DNA of 64,000 bases. Source: Burkholderia ubonensis. GTDB taxonomy: Bacteria; Pseudomonadota; Gammaproteobacteria; Burkholderiales; Burkholderiaceae. This document shows positions 27,445-35,893 of this stretch, in pieces. Position 1 is the stretch's first letter. Every line of letters starts with the position of its first letter. The translations under genes were made by a program, and so were the position numbers. Below the pieces are notes generated by a model. It saw only the letters and a list, made by a program, of their open reading frames with translations, did not search any database and was not told the origin of the DNA. Location of the stretch: the NCBI RefSeq assembly GCF_902833085.1, contig NZ_CADFEB010000005.1:62001-126000 (forward strand). The letters are read 5' to 3'.

Positions 27445-27465
27445 AAACAAGTGGAGCAACGAAAG

Positions 27466-29712
27466 ATGGAGTGGGTAACAGGCACACGGCGAGGCACACG
27501 CCGAGACACACGTCGAGGCACGCGCCGGCGTGCGATCGCAGCCGCGGCAGGCGTAGCGTTTTATGCGGCGGCAGGCCAGGCGATGGCCCAGGCGGCGCCG
27601 AACCCTGCGGCGAAGGCGGACCCCGCCGCGCAGGCGAACGGCGCGGCGCCGGGCACGCTGCCGGCGATCAGCGTCAACGCGGCGTCGGAGGGCAACGGCA
27701 CGGTCGGGTTCGTCGCGCGGCGCAGCCGGACCGGCACGAAGACCGACACGCCGATCAGCGAAATCCCGCAGACGATCAACGTCGTCACCGCGCAGCAGAT
27801 CGAGATGACGGGCGCGACCGACGTGAACCAGGCGCTGCGCTACATCCCGGGTTTCTCGTCGTACGGCTCGGACAACCGCTCCGACTGGTACGCGGCGCTG
27901 CGCGGCTTCACGCCGACCGCCTACGTGAACGGGCTGCAGGTGCCCAATACGATCAACCTCGCGAGCTGGCGCGTCGATCCGTACATGATCGACAGCATCA
28001 CCGTGCTGCGCGGGCCGACGTCGGTGCTGTACGGCGCGGGCGACCCGGGCGCGATCGTCGACGTGCAGACCAAGCTCGCCGACGGCGAGCGCGTGCGTGA
28101 AGCCGGCGTCGAGGTCGGCAACTATGCGCGCAAGCAGTTCATGTTCGACGTCGGCGACAAGCTCGACGCGGACGGCAAGTATGCGTACCGCTTCGTCGGC
28201 GTCGCGCGCGACGGCAATGCGCTGACCGGCCCGAACAACGACCAGCGCGTCGCGCTCGCGCCGTCGTTCCGCTGGCGGCCGAACGCGGACACGTCGCTGA
28301 CGGTCTCCGCGACCTATCTGCAGGACTGGGGTGACATCTCGTCGAACTTCCTGCCCGCGCAGGGCACGGTGCTGGGGAATCCGAACGGGCAACTGTCGAA
28401 GGACGTGTACCTGGGCGACCCCGGCTTCAACCATTACCGCAAGAAGCAGTGGTCGCTCGGCTACCAGTTCGAGCACAACCTGAACTCGATCTGGACGGTG
28501 CGCCAGAACGTGCGCTGGATGCACCTGTCGCTCGACAACGGCTCGGTGTGGGGCGCGGGCTTCGTCGACGGCAGCACGACCGACGTATCGCGCTGGGCGG
28601 GCCTGTTCCAGATGAACTACAGCCGCTTCGACATCGACAACAACGCGCAGGCGCGCTTCGCCACGGGGCCGCTCGAGCACACGCTGCTGCTCGGCTTCCA
28701 GTACAACCGTCAGACCTCGACCGACAGCGAATGGATCGCGGCGGCGCCGCCCGTGAATCTCTACAACACCGTGTCGCCGCCGGTGACGACCGCGGTGTTC
28801 GCGGATCCGAGCACCACGGGGCGCACCGACACGTACACGACGATGAACACGTTCGGCGTGTACGCGCAGGACCAGGTCAAGTGGAACCGCTGGGTGCTGA
28901 CGCTCGGCGGCCGCGAGGACTGGGTGAACATGCGGCAGGACGACCGCGCGGGCGGCACGCAGTCGAAGGCGGACGTCACCGCGTTCAGCGGGCGCGTCGG
29001 CCTCGCGTTCCAGGGCGACTACGGGCTGTCGCCGTACGTCAGCTACGCGACCTCGTTCAACCCGCTGATCGGCGTGAACCTGTTCGGCGGCGGGCTGGCC
29101 AAGCCGACGCGCGGCAAGCAGATCGAGCTGGGCCTGCGCTGGCAGCCGCCCGGCAAGAACCTGATGCTGAACGCGGCGATCTACCAGATCAACCAGACCA
29201 ACGTGATCACGCCGACGCCGAGGAATCTCGATCAGGCCGGCACGACGTCGGTGCAGACGGGCGAGGTGCGTTCGCGCGGCATCGAGCTGAGCGCGACCGG
29301 CAAGGTGAGCCCGAACCTGTCGATCATCGCGTCGTACGTGTACCAGGACGTGAAGAACATCAAGGCGAACGACGCGTCGCTGAACAACTGGCCGGTCGAC
29401 ATTCCGCGGCCGCGCCAGATGGCGTCGCTGTGGGCCGACTGGACGTGGCACACGGGGCCGCTCGCCGGCTTCGGGCTCGGCGGCGGCGTGCGCTACCAGA
29501 GCGCGTCGGCCGGCGAGGCCGACAACTCGCTGTCGGTCGCGAGCTACACGGTCTACGACGCGGCGATCCACTACGACGTGCGCAACTGGCGTTTCGCGGT
29601 GAACGCGACGAACCTGTTCAACCGCCACTACATCAGCGGCTGCCAGTCGACGTCCGTCTGCATGTTCGGCAACGAGCGCACCGTGGTCGCCACCGCGAAA
29701 TACAACTGGTGA
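27466..29712 (+). CDS. orbA: TonB-dependent ferric-ornibactin receptor OrbA
   Basis: A 748-residue outer-membrane receptor. The ATG at 27466 has GGAG 10 nt upstream; a GTG at 27451 is less likely. The signal peptide has an extreme arginine-rich n-region made of four GTRR/DTRR repeats before the hydrophobic core and AMAQA cleavage site. The plug domain shows SEIPQTINVVTAQQIE, VLRGPTSVLYGAGDPGAIVD and a long beta-barrel ending in Asn-Trp, with aromatic-alternating strands (for example FNRHYISGCQS). It carries ferric ornibactin across the outer membrane. No N-terminal signalling extension of the FecA type is present, in keeping with control by OrbS/Fur instead of by surface signalling. Confidence 0.95.
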   Translation: MEWVTGTRRGTRRDTRRGTRRRAIAAAAGVAFYAAAGQAMAQAAPNPAAKADPAAQANGAAPGTLPAISVNAASEGNGTVGFVARRSRTGTKTDTPISEIPQTINVVTAQQIEMTGATDVNQALRYIPGFSSYGSDNRSDWYAALRGFTPTAYVNGLQVPNTINLASWRVDPYMIDSITVLRGPTSVLYGAGDPGAIVDVQTKLADGERVREAGVEVGNYARKQFMFDVGDKLDADGKYAYRFVGVARDGNALTGPNNDQRVALAPSFRWRPNADTSLTVSATYLQDWGDISSNFLPAQGTVLGNPNGQLSKDVYLGDPGFNHYRKKQWSLGYQFEHNLNSIWTVRQNVRWMHLSLDNGSVWGAGFVDGSTTDVSRWAGLFQMNYSRFDIDNNAQARFATGPLEHTLLLGFQYNRQTSTDSEWIAAAPPVNLYNTVSPPVTTAVFADPSTTGRTDTYTTMNTFGVYAQDQVKWNRWVLTLGGREDWVNMRQDDRAGGTQSKADVTAFSGRVGLAFQGDYGLSPYVSYATSFNPLIGVNLFGGGLAKPTRGKQIELGLRWQPPGKNLMLNAAIYQINQTNVITPTPRNLDQAGTTSVQTGEVRSRGIELSATGKVSPNLSIIASYVYQDVKNIKANDASLNNWPVDIPRPRQMASLWADWTWHTGPLAGFGLGGGVRYQSASAGEADNSLSVASYTVYDAAIHYDVRNWRFAVNATNLFNRHYISGCQSTSVCMFGNERTVVATAKYNW

Positions 29713-29721
29713 CGGCGCGCG

Positions 29722-29769
29722 CCGCGGCGTGCGGGCCGGCCTTCTGGGGCCGGCGCCTGCGCGCCGCGG
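29722..29769 (+). other. Long GC-rich imperfect hairpin between orbA and pvdF
   Basis: Inner stem GCCGGCC (29735-29741) with GGCCGGC (29748-29754) and loop TTCTGG; flanking bases extend it to an imperfect stem of about 18 bp. It has no T-run. It lies in the 85-nt orbA-pvdF gap and could protect the receptor mRNA 3' end or lower read-through. Confidence 0.5.
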
Positions 29770-29797
29770 CGGCGTCGTCCTTCACTCATCACGACCC

Positions 29798-30646
29798 ATG
29801 CCGAAGAAGAATCTCGTCTACATCCAGTCGCTGCGCAACGGCGCGGCCGATCGCGCCGGACAGCCGGTCGCTTACAAGGGCGGCACGCGCTACATGAAGG
29901 CGCCGCTCGAATTCCTCGTCGAGCGGCTCAACGGCTCGGCGCTCGGCGAGCGCTACACGCTCGCGGGCGTGATCGTCGACGACGACGACGGCTCGAGCGC
30001 CGACCGCGCGAAGCTCGCCGACTACGGCTTCGCGCGCACGCCCGGGCGGCCGTGGCTGCTGCCGGACGGCCTCACGGTGCAGGGCCGGCCGGTCGACGAA
30101 CTGTTCTGCGCGATTCCGTCGGCGTACCGTCGGCTGCCGCGCGATGTGCACAACGGGCGCGAGCGCGCGGCGGGCAAGGCGGCGTTCGAGCGCCGGCTGC
30201 TCGAGCGCCTGCTCGAACTGAACGCCGACGTCGTCGTGCTCGACGGGCTGCTCGTGATCCTCGACGAGCTGGTGCGGCCCGGCGCGCGCTTTCACCGGCG
30301 CATCGCGAACATCCACCCGGGCATCACCGAGGACGGCTCGCCGTTCCAGCGGCGCGGCGCTTACGCGACGCTCGATGCGCTGCACGGCGCGCGCGGCGAG
30401 CGGGTCGACTGGGCGAGCGGCGCGACGTCGGCGATCGAGCCGGTGACGATGACGGGCGCGTCGTTCCATTACGTCGACAACGGCATCGATTCCGGCGAAG
30501 TGATCTGCGACGTGCTCGACACGCCGATCGCGCCGGACGACACGATTCTCGAACTGCGCTGGAACAACTTCCAGCGCAGCCTGTTTCCGGCGCTCGAGCG
30601 AGGGCTTGGCATCCTCGCGGACCGCCACGACGCGGGGGCCTTGTGA
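29798..30646 (+). CDS. pvdF: N5-hydroxyornithine formyltransferase PvdF
   Basis: A 282-residue protein of the formyl-tetrahydrofolate-dependent transferase fold. Seen are the catalytic Asn-x-His (NIHPGITEDGS, about residue 172) and the downstream FHYVDNGIDSGEVICD with the acidic residue typical of the family, like glycinamide-ribonucleotide transformylase. It formylates hydroxyornithine to make the second hydroxamate, used by the OrbJ module. The start at 29798 gives the usual PvdF length. Its stop overlaps the orbL start by one base. Confidence 0.92.
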   Translation: MPKKNLVYIQSLRNGAADRAGQPVAYKGGTRYMKAPLEFLVERLNGSALGERYTLAGVIVDDDDGSSADRAKLADYGFARTPGRPWLLPDGLTVQGRPVDELFCAIPSAYRRLPRDVHNGRERAAGKAAFERRLLERLLELNADVVVLDGLLVILDELVRPGARFHRRIANIHPGITEDGSPFQRRGAYATLDALHGARGERVDWASGATSAIEPVTMTGASFHYVDNGIDSGEVICDVLDTPIAPDDTILELRWNNFQRSLFPALERGLGILADRHDAGAL

Positions 30647-31656
30647 TGACCGACACGCTGACGAACCCGGCCGATCCGGCGGATGCCGTCGATTTCGCCG
30701 CGCCCGCGCGTGAGGCGGCATCCGCATCCGCGGCGCACGACGCCGATCGCGTCCTCGACGCATGGCGGCCCGACGATCCGCCCGCCGCGCTGCTGGCCGA
30801 ATTCGCCGCGCTGTTCAACACGGAGACGCCGCGCGCGTCGGCGACGCTCACCGTGCCGCTCGCGGGCGCCGATCCCGCGGCGGTCGCTGCGTATGTCGGG
30901 CGCGCGGTGCGCGAGGGCGTGATCGACGACGCGCGGCCCGTGAACGGCCGGCTGCACCTGGGCGCGTCGCGCGCGACGTTCTGGCAGCATCCGCAGCCGT
31001 GGCTGAAGGCGCCGGGCTCGGGCGGCATGCCGCTGCGCTACGCGGTGACGAACGAGCGACGTCATCCGGTGCGTGCGCCGACCGTGCCCGGCGAGATCTA
31101 CGCGCGCTACATGCCGCAGGTCGGCATGACCTTCAGCCTGCGCACGGTCGACGTCGACGCGCACGCGGACCTGTTCAGCGGCTGGATGAACCTCGATCGC
31201 GTCGCGCATTTCTGGGACCAGCGCGGCACGCGCGACGAGCACGCCGCGTATCTCGCGGAGCGGCTCGCCGATCCGCACATGCACCCGATGATCGGCTACT
31301 TCGACGACACGCCGTTCGGCTATTTCGAGTTCTACTGGGCGAAGGAGGACCGCCTTGCGCCGTTCTATGACGCGCACGACTACGATCGCGGGCTGCATCT
31401 GCTGATCGGCGATTCGCGCTTCCAGAGCGCGGGCAAGCTGCACGCGTGGTGGAGCGGGGTGCTGCATTACATGTTCGTCGACGAGCCGCGCACGCAGCGG
31501 CTCGTCGGCGAGCCGCGCGTCGATCACGTGCGGCATATCGCGTACATGCACCGGCTCGGCTTCCATACGCTGAAGGAGTTCGATTTCCCGCACAAGCGCG
31601 CGGCGCTGGTGATGATCGACCGGGATACGTTCTTCGAGACGTTCCGGTTGCCGTGA
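30646..31656 (+). CDS. orbL: OrbL, IucB-type N-acyltransferase
   Basis: A 336-residue GNAT enzyme of the siderophore N-hydroxylysine/hydroxyornithine acetyltransferase group (IucB, PvdYII-like). The catalytic domain (about residues 160-330) includes FEFYWAKEDRLAPFYDA, DYDRGLHLLIGDSRF, HYMFVDEPRTQRLVGEPRVDH and HRLGFHTLKEFDFPHKRAAL. It likely transfers the 3-hydroxy-fatty-acyl group to the N5-hydroxyornithine used by the first OrbI module. The start ATG overlaps the pvdF stop. It is the last gene of the ornibactin locus. Confidence 0.9.
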   Translation: MTDTLTNPADPADAVDFAAPAREAASASAAHDADRVLDAWRPDDPPAALLAEFAALFNTETPRASATLTVPLAGADPAAVAAYVGRAVREGVIDDARPVNGRLHLGASRATFWQHPQPWLKAPGSGGMPLRYAVTNERRHPVRAPTVPGEIYARYMPQVGMTFSLRTVDVDAHADLFSGWMNLDRVAHFWDQRGTRDEHAAYLAERLADPHMHPMIGYFDDTPFGYFEFYWAKEDRLAPFYDAHDYDRGLHLLIGDSRFQSAGKLHAWWSGVLHYMFVDEPRTQRLVGEPRVDHVRHIAYMHRLGFHTLKEFDFPHKRAALVMIDRDTFFETFRLP

Positions 31657-31810
31657 CGGGGCGGGGGGGCACGCTGGCCGTTCGGCGTATGGACCGCGCG
31701 CGAGCAGGCGTGAAAAATGGGGGCTATCACATGACGAGGACGGCAGGCTCATGGACAAGGCACTCATTGCGACAAGCTGGCGCACGGCGCCCCGCACGCG
31801 GGCACCGATA

Positions 31811-31838
31811 TTGACATATGCAAGCATATGTCTAAAAT
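31811..31838 (+). promoter_or_regulatory. vapBC promoter with 9-bp palindromic operator
   Basis: TTGACA (31811-31816), 16 nt, TAAAAT (31833-31838). Between them lies a perfect inverted repeat, GACATATGC (31813-31821), AA, GCATATGTC (31824-31832). Its position over the promoter fits autorepression by the VapB-VapC complex. Confidence 0.82.
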
Positions 31839-31867
31839 GGTCGCATCATTCACTTCCGGAGTGGATC

Positions 31868-32131
31868 ATGCGCACCGTTTCCATTTTCAAGAATGCCAGC
31901 AATCAGGCGATCCGCATCCCGAAGGACATGGAGTTCGAAGGGGTGACGGAACTCGAGATCCGCCGCGAGGGCGACACCCTGCTGCTCCGCCCGGTGCGTC
32001 CCACGTGGACGTCGCTCGCGCACGAGCCGCTTGCGGATGCCGATTTCCTCGTCGAGCGCCCGGCCGTCGTCGAATCCGGCCGTTTCGACCTGTCCGGCCG
32101 CGACGATGCGCAACCGGAGTCCGGCCGGTGA
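31868..32131 (+). CDS. vapB: VapB-type antitoxin
   Basis: An 87-residue protein with an N-terminal SpoVT/AbrB-like swapped-hairpin DNA-binding domain (MRTVSIFKNASNQAIRIPKD, then LEIRREGDTLLLRPV) and an acidic, less ordered C-terminal tail that would bind the toxin. GGAG lies before the ATG at 31868. Its last codons overlap the GTG start of the toxin (GTGA). A strong promoter and palindrome lie just upstream, as usual for autoregulated pairs. Confidence 0.88.
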   Translation: MRTVSIFKNASNQAIRIPKDMEFEGVTELEIRREGDTLLLRPVRPTWTSLAHEPLADADFLVERPAVVESGRFDLSGRDDAQPESGR

Positions 32132-32544
32132 CGAAGCTCTACATGCTCGATACGAACATCTGTTCGTACATCATGCGGGAGCGCCCGCCGGTCGTGCTGT
32201 CGCGGCTGCAGTCGTGCGTCGGCGCGCAGCACCGGATCGTCGTATCGGCCGTCACCTATGCGGAGATGCGCTTCGGCGCGATCGGCAAGAAGGCGTCGCC
32301 GAAGCATGCCGACCTCGTGACCGCATTCGTCTCGCGGCTGGACGGCGTGCTGCCGTGGGATGCGGCGGCCGTCGACGCGACGACTGCCGTGCGCGCCGAG
32401 CTCGCGGCGCGCGGCACGCCGATCGGCGCGAACGATGCGTCGATCGCGGGGCACGCGATCGCGGCCGGCGCGGTGCTGGTGACCCACAACACGCGCGAAT
32501 TCGGCCGCGTCGACGGGCTGTCGTTCGAGGACTGGGCGGATTGA
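32128..32544 (+). CDS. vapC: VapC-type PIN-domain ribonuclease toxin
   Basis: A 138-residue PIN-domain protein beginning at GTG 32128. The metal-binding acidic residues are visible: Asp in YMLDTNICSYI (about residue 8), Glu in VTYAEMRFG (about 43), and Asp in NDASIAGHAIAAG (about 100), followed by THNTREFGRVDGL. VapC toxins cut tRNA or rRNA and are held by VapB. The overlap with vapB and the shared promoter support a working pair. Confidence 0.9.
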   Translation: MTKLYMLDTNICSYIMRERPPVVLSRLQSCVGAQHRIVVSAVTYAEMRFGAIGKKASPKHADLVTAFVSRLDGVLPWDAAAVDATTAVRAELAARGTPIGANDASIAGHAIAAGAVLVTHNTREFGRVDGLSFEDWAD

Positions 32545-32703
32545 GCAGTACGCCGCGCCCGTCCGTTCGAGCGGCGGCGCCTGCGGAGCATGCGTGCATC
32601 GTCACGGCCGGCAACCGTCGGTTGCCGGGCTGACGACATTTCGTCTATCCGGTTGACGTTCGGCGGACTATCCTTGCTGCACATTCGACACCGGAGACGA
32701 ACC

Positions 32704-33867
32704 GTGACGCACAGCGTGATTCCCGCAGGCCTCGCCGACGAAATGACCGCCATCCGGCACCGTATCCACGCCCATCCCGAGCTGGGTTTCGAGGAATTCG
32801 CGACGAGCGACCTCGTCGCCGAACGGCTGCAGGCGTGGGGCTACGCCGTGCATCGCGGGCTCGGCGGCACGGGCGTCGTCGCGCAACTGAAGGTCGGCGA
32901 CGGCGCGAAGCGTCTCGGCCTGCGCGCGGACATGGACGCGCTGCCGATCCACGAGGCGACCGGCCTGCCATACCAGAGCACGATTCCCGGCAAGATGCAC
33001 GCGTGCGGCCACGACGGCCACACCGCGATGCTGCTCGCGGCGGCGAAGCACCTCGCGCGCGAGCGGTGCTTCTCGGGCACGCTGAACCTGATTTTCCAGC
33101 CGGCCGAGGAAGGGCTCGGCGGCGCGAAGAAGATACTCGACGACGGCCTGTTCGAGCAATTCCCGTGCGATGCGATCTTCGCGATGCACAACATGCCCGG
33201 CTTTCCGACGGGCAAGTTCGGCTTCCTGCCGGGGCCGTTCATGGCGTCGTCGGATACCGTGATCGTCGACGTGCAGGGGCGGGGCGGCCACGGCGCGGTG
33301 CCGCACAAGGCGATCGATCCGGTCGTCGTGTGCGCGCAGATCGTCGTCGCGCTGCAGACGATCGTGTCGCGCAACGTGTCGCCGCTCGACATGGCGATCG
33401 TCACGGTCGGCGCGATCCACGCGGGCGACGCGCCGAACGTGATTCCCGAGCACGCGCAGATGCGCCTGTCGGTGCGCGCGCTGAAGCCGGACGTGCGCGA
33501 CCTGCTGCAGACGCGCATCACCGAACTGATCCACGCGCAGGCCGCGGTGTTCGGTGCGAGCGCGACGATCGACTACCGGCGCCGCTACCCGGTGCTCGTC
33601 AACGATGCGCAGATGACCGCGTTCGCGCAGCAGGTCGCGCGCGAGTGGGTCGGCGACGCGAACTTGATCGACGACATGGTGCCGCTGACCGGCAGCGAGG
33701 ATTTCGCGTTCCTGCTCGAGCAGCGTCCGGGCTGCTACCTGATCATCGGCAACGGCGACGGGGAGGGCGGCTGCATGGTGCACAACCCGGGCTATGACTT
33801 CAACGACGCGGTGCTGCCGACGGGAGCGTCGTACTGGGTGAAGCTGACCGAGGCGTTTCTGGTCTGA
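32704..33867 (+). CDS. M20-family amidohydrolase (hippurate hydrolase type)
   Basis: A 387-residue M20D peptidase/amidohydrolase. The di-metal site is visible: HACGHDGHTAML (about residues 99-110), QPAEEGLGGAKK, and late GSEDFAFLLE. Members hydrolyse N-acyl amino acids such as hippurate, N-acetyl amino acids or indole-acetyl conjugates; the substrate cannot be told. GTG at 32704 follows GGAGACGAACC; there is no earlier good start. A gap of 159 nt separates it from vapC and 68 nt from parD, so it is probably transcribed alone. Confidence 0.87.
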   Translation: MTHSVIPAGLADEMTAIRHRIHAHPELGFEEFATSDLVAERLQAWGYAVHRGLGGTGVVAQLKVGDGAKRLGLRADMDALPIHEATGLPYQSTIPGKMHACGHDGHTAMLLAAAKHLARERCFSGTLNLIFQPAEEGLGGAKKILDDGLFEQFPCDAIFAMHNMPGFPTGKFGFLPGPFMASSDTVIVDVQGRGGHGAVPHKAIDPVVVCAQIVVALQTIVSRNVSPLDMAIVTVGAIHAGDAPNVIPEHAQMRLSVRALKPDVRDLLQTRITELIHAQAAVFGASATIDYRRRYPVLVNDAQMTAFAQQVAREWVGDANLIDDMVPLTGSEDFAFLLEQRPGCYLIIGNGDGEGGCMVHNPGYDFNDAVLPTGASYWVKLTEAFLV

Positions 33868-33889
33868 CGGGACGGCGCGACGCTGGGTG

Positions 33890-33910
33890 TACCAAATTTT
33901 GGTATATGAT
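33890..33910 (+). promoter_or_regulatory. parDE operator and -10 region
   Basis: A perfect palindrome TACCAAA-T-TTTGGTA (33890-33904) is followed directly by TATGAT (33905-33910), a good -10 element, 25 nt before the parD start. The arrangement fits autorepression by ParD/ParDE. Confidence 0.7.
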
Positions 33911-33935
33911 CCGCGTATTGAAGAGGAGGTGACTC

Positions 33936-34181
33936 ATGTCGCGCAATACGTCCGTTTCACTTGGCGACCACTTTGCCGAATTCGTCGACGCGCAGGTGCG
34001 ATCGGGACGGTATGGCTCGGCGAGCGATGTCGTGCGGGCCGGTCTGAGATTGCTTGAATCGCATGAAACGCAGGTTCGTGCATTGCAAGAGGCGTTAAAA
34101 GCCGGCGAAATGTCAGGAGCACCCGCGCCGTTCGATAGCGACGCTTTCCTGGCGCGGATGCGGGCGAAACATGGCGGTTAA
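33936..34181 (+). CDS. parD: ParD-type antitoxin
   Basis: An 81-residue protein with a ribbon-helix-helix N terminus (TSVSLGDHFAEFVDAQVRSGRYGSASDVVRAGLRLLE) and a C-terminal toxin-binding tail, the standard ParD layout. A very strong ribosome-binding site (AGAGGAGGTG) precedes the ATG. It overlaps parE by 11 nt. Confidence 0.92.
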   Translation: MSRNTSVSLGDHFAEFVDAQVRSGRYGSASDVVRAGLRLLESHETQVRALQEALKAGEMSGAPAPFDSDAFLARMRAKHGG

Positions 34182-34470
34182 AGGGCGGCAACTCCGGCTT
34201 ACGCCGCTGGCAGAATCCGATCTCGAGGACATCTGGCGTTACACCTTCGAACAGTGGTCGTTCGAGCAGGCCAATCGATATCATCGCGATCTGGCTGCAA
34301 CGATGGAAGCTCTCGCGCGTGGTGACAAGATCGGCCGCATTTGCACTGTGCGAGACGGGTATTACCGATACGCCGTCGGCTCGCATGTGGTGTTTTATCG
34401 TGAAACGGAGTACGCGCTCGATGTGATTCGCATCCTGCACCAGCGGATGGACGTCGAGCGCCATTTGTAG
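34171..34470 (+). CDS. parE: ParE/RelE-superfamily toxin
   Basis: A 99-residue ParE-like toxin. Family signs are LTPLAESDLEDIWRYTFEQWS near the N terminus, the conserved GDKIGRIC segment and the C-terminal YRYAVGSHVVFYRETEYALDVIRILHQRMD. ParE proteins usually poison DNA gyrase. Base composition is lower in GC than the neighbours, in keeping with a mobile pair. After its stop, to 34582, no gene is seen. Confidence 0.92.
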   Translation: MAVKGRQLRLTPLAESDLEDIWRYTFEQWSFEQANRYHRDLAATMEALARGDKIGRICTVRDGYYRYAVGSHVVFYRETEYALDVIRILHQRMDVERHL

Positions 34471-34582
34471 TCGCGGAGTCTGACGGCAAAAATGCCGGAG
34501 CATCGTCGCAGCGAGCATGGTGTGACGCGCAGCCGACAACGTTGTCGCTGTCACCGCTCGATCGTGACGCCGAAATCAGCGC

Positions 34583-35890
34583 TCAACTCAAAGTTTCGCC
34601 GCTGAACAGCGCCGCCGCCGCGGTCGGATTCGACGGCCAGTACATGTGCATGTACGTCGCGACGATCGAGCCGGCCCGATACACGGCCTCGCCGCTGCCC
34701 GCGCCGCCATTCGGCCGGACCGCGGCCGCGACCGGCTCGAGCGGCGTGTCGAGCCGCGAATAGTGGAACGTATGCCCGCGCATCGGCCCGGTGCGCGTAT
34801 CGAGCTGCTGCATGCCCAGCGCGGCGAAGCGCCGCTGCATCGTCGCGCGGCCCGGCAGCAGGCCGAGCATCGGCGTCGTCGCGCCGTCGACGTCCGTCAG
34901 CGCATCGCACAGATACACCATCCCCCCGCATTCGGCGACGATCGGCTTGCCGGCCGCCGCATGCGCGCGGATCGCACCCGCGCTCGTCGCGTTTGCCGCG
35001 AGCGCCGCCGCATGCAGCTCCGGATAGCCGCCCGGCAGGAACAGCGCGTCGCAATCGCCGGGCACCGGCTCGTCGGCGAGCGGCGAGAAGAACCGCAGCT
35101 GCGCGCCGAGCGCGTCGAGCAGCGCGAGATTCGCCGGATAGATGAACGAGAACGCCGCATCGCGCGCAATCGCGATCCGCTTGCCGGCGAGCGCGCGCGG
35201 CAGCGGCTCGGCGGCGTCCGGCGCCGCGAACGCGACGGCAGGCGGCAATTCCGCAAGCGCCGTATTCGCGAGCACGTCGGCCGCGCGATCGAGCCGCGCG
35301 TCGAGGTCGTCGATGTCGTTCGGCTGATGCAGGCCGAGATGCCGTTCCGGCAGCGCGATGCCGGCATCGGCCGGCACGTGCCCGAGCCAGCGCAGGTCGT
35401 CGGGCAGCGCCTGTTGCAGCAATTCCGCGTGACGCGCGGAGCCGACCCGGTTCGCGAGCACGCCGTGAAACGGCAGGTCCGCGCGAAACCGCGCCAGGCC
35501 GAACGCGATCGCGGCGAAGGTCTGCGCCATCGATTTCGCGGAGATCACCGCGACGACCGGCACGCCGAACGCGACGGCCAGATCCGCGCTGCTCGGCGTG
35601 CCGTCGAACAGCCCCATCACGCCTTCGATCAGGATCAGGTCGGCGTCGCGCGCGGCATCGGCGAGCAGCGCGCGGCAGCCGGCTTTACCGACCATGCCGA
35701 GGTCGAGCGCGTGCACGGGTGCGCCGCTCGCGCGTTCGAGCAGCATCGGATCGAGAAAATCCGGGCCGGTCTTGAACACGCGCACGCGGCGGCCGAGCCG
35801 GCGGTGCAGCCGCGCGAGGCCGGCCGTCACCGAGGTCTTGCCCTGGCCGGACGCGGGCGCGCTGACGAACAGCGCGGGGCAGGCGGGCAT
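34583..35890 (-). CDS. cobB: Cobyrinate a,c-diamide synthase
   Basis: A 435-residue CobB/CbiA enzyme that amidates carboxylates a and c of (hydrogeno)cobyrinate with glutamine and ATP. The N-terminal ATP-binding domain has the P-loop APASGQGKTS (residues 11-20), and ANRVGSARHAELL follows. The C-terminal class I glutamine amidotransferase-like domain has the nucleophile Cys in VAECGGMVYL and the late His in HTFHYSRL. It lies 3 nt downstream of cobO on the minus strand and is the last gene of the cobA operon. Confidence 0.95.
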   Translation of the reverse strand: MPACPALFVSAPASGQGKTSVTAGLARLHRRLGRRVRVFKTGPDFLDPMLLERASGAPVHALDLGMVGKAGCRALLADAARDADLILIEGVMGLFDGTPSSADLAVAFGVPVVAVISAKSMAQTFAAIAFGLARFRADLPFHGVLANRVGSARHAELLQQALPDDLRWLGHVPADAGIALPERHLGLHQPNDIDDLDARLDRAADVLANTALAELPPAVAFAAPDAAEPLPRALAGKRIAIARDAAFSFIYPANLALLDALGAQLRFFSPLADEPVPGDCDALFLPGGYPELHAAALAANATSAGAIRAHAAAGKPIVAECGGMVYLCDALTDVDGATTPMLGLLPGRATMQRRFAALGMQQLDTRTGPMRGHTFHYSRLDTPLEPVAAAVRPNGGAGSGEAVYRAGSIVATYMHMYWPSNPTAAAALFSGETLS

Positions 35891-35893
35891 CGT

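Noticed and set aside
31657..31810. A possible terminator after orbL
   Set aside because: G-rich run but no stem with a T-run was found.
33936..34470. Possible HigBA or RelBE pair instead of ParDE
   Set aside because: The antitoxin is ribbon-helix-helix with the ParD start, and the toxin's GDKIGR and C-terminal pattern are those of ParE.
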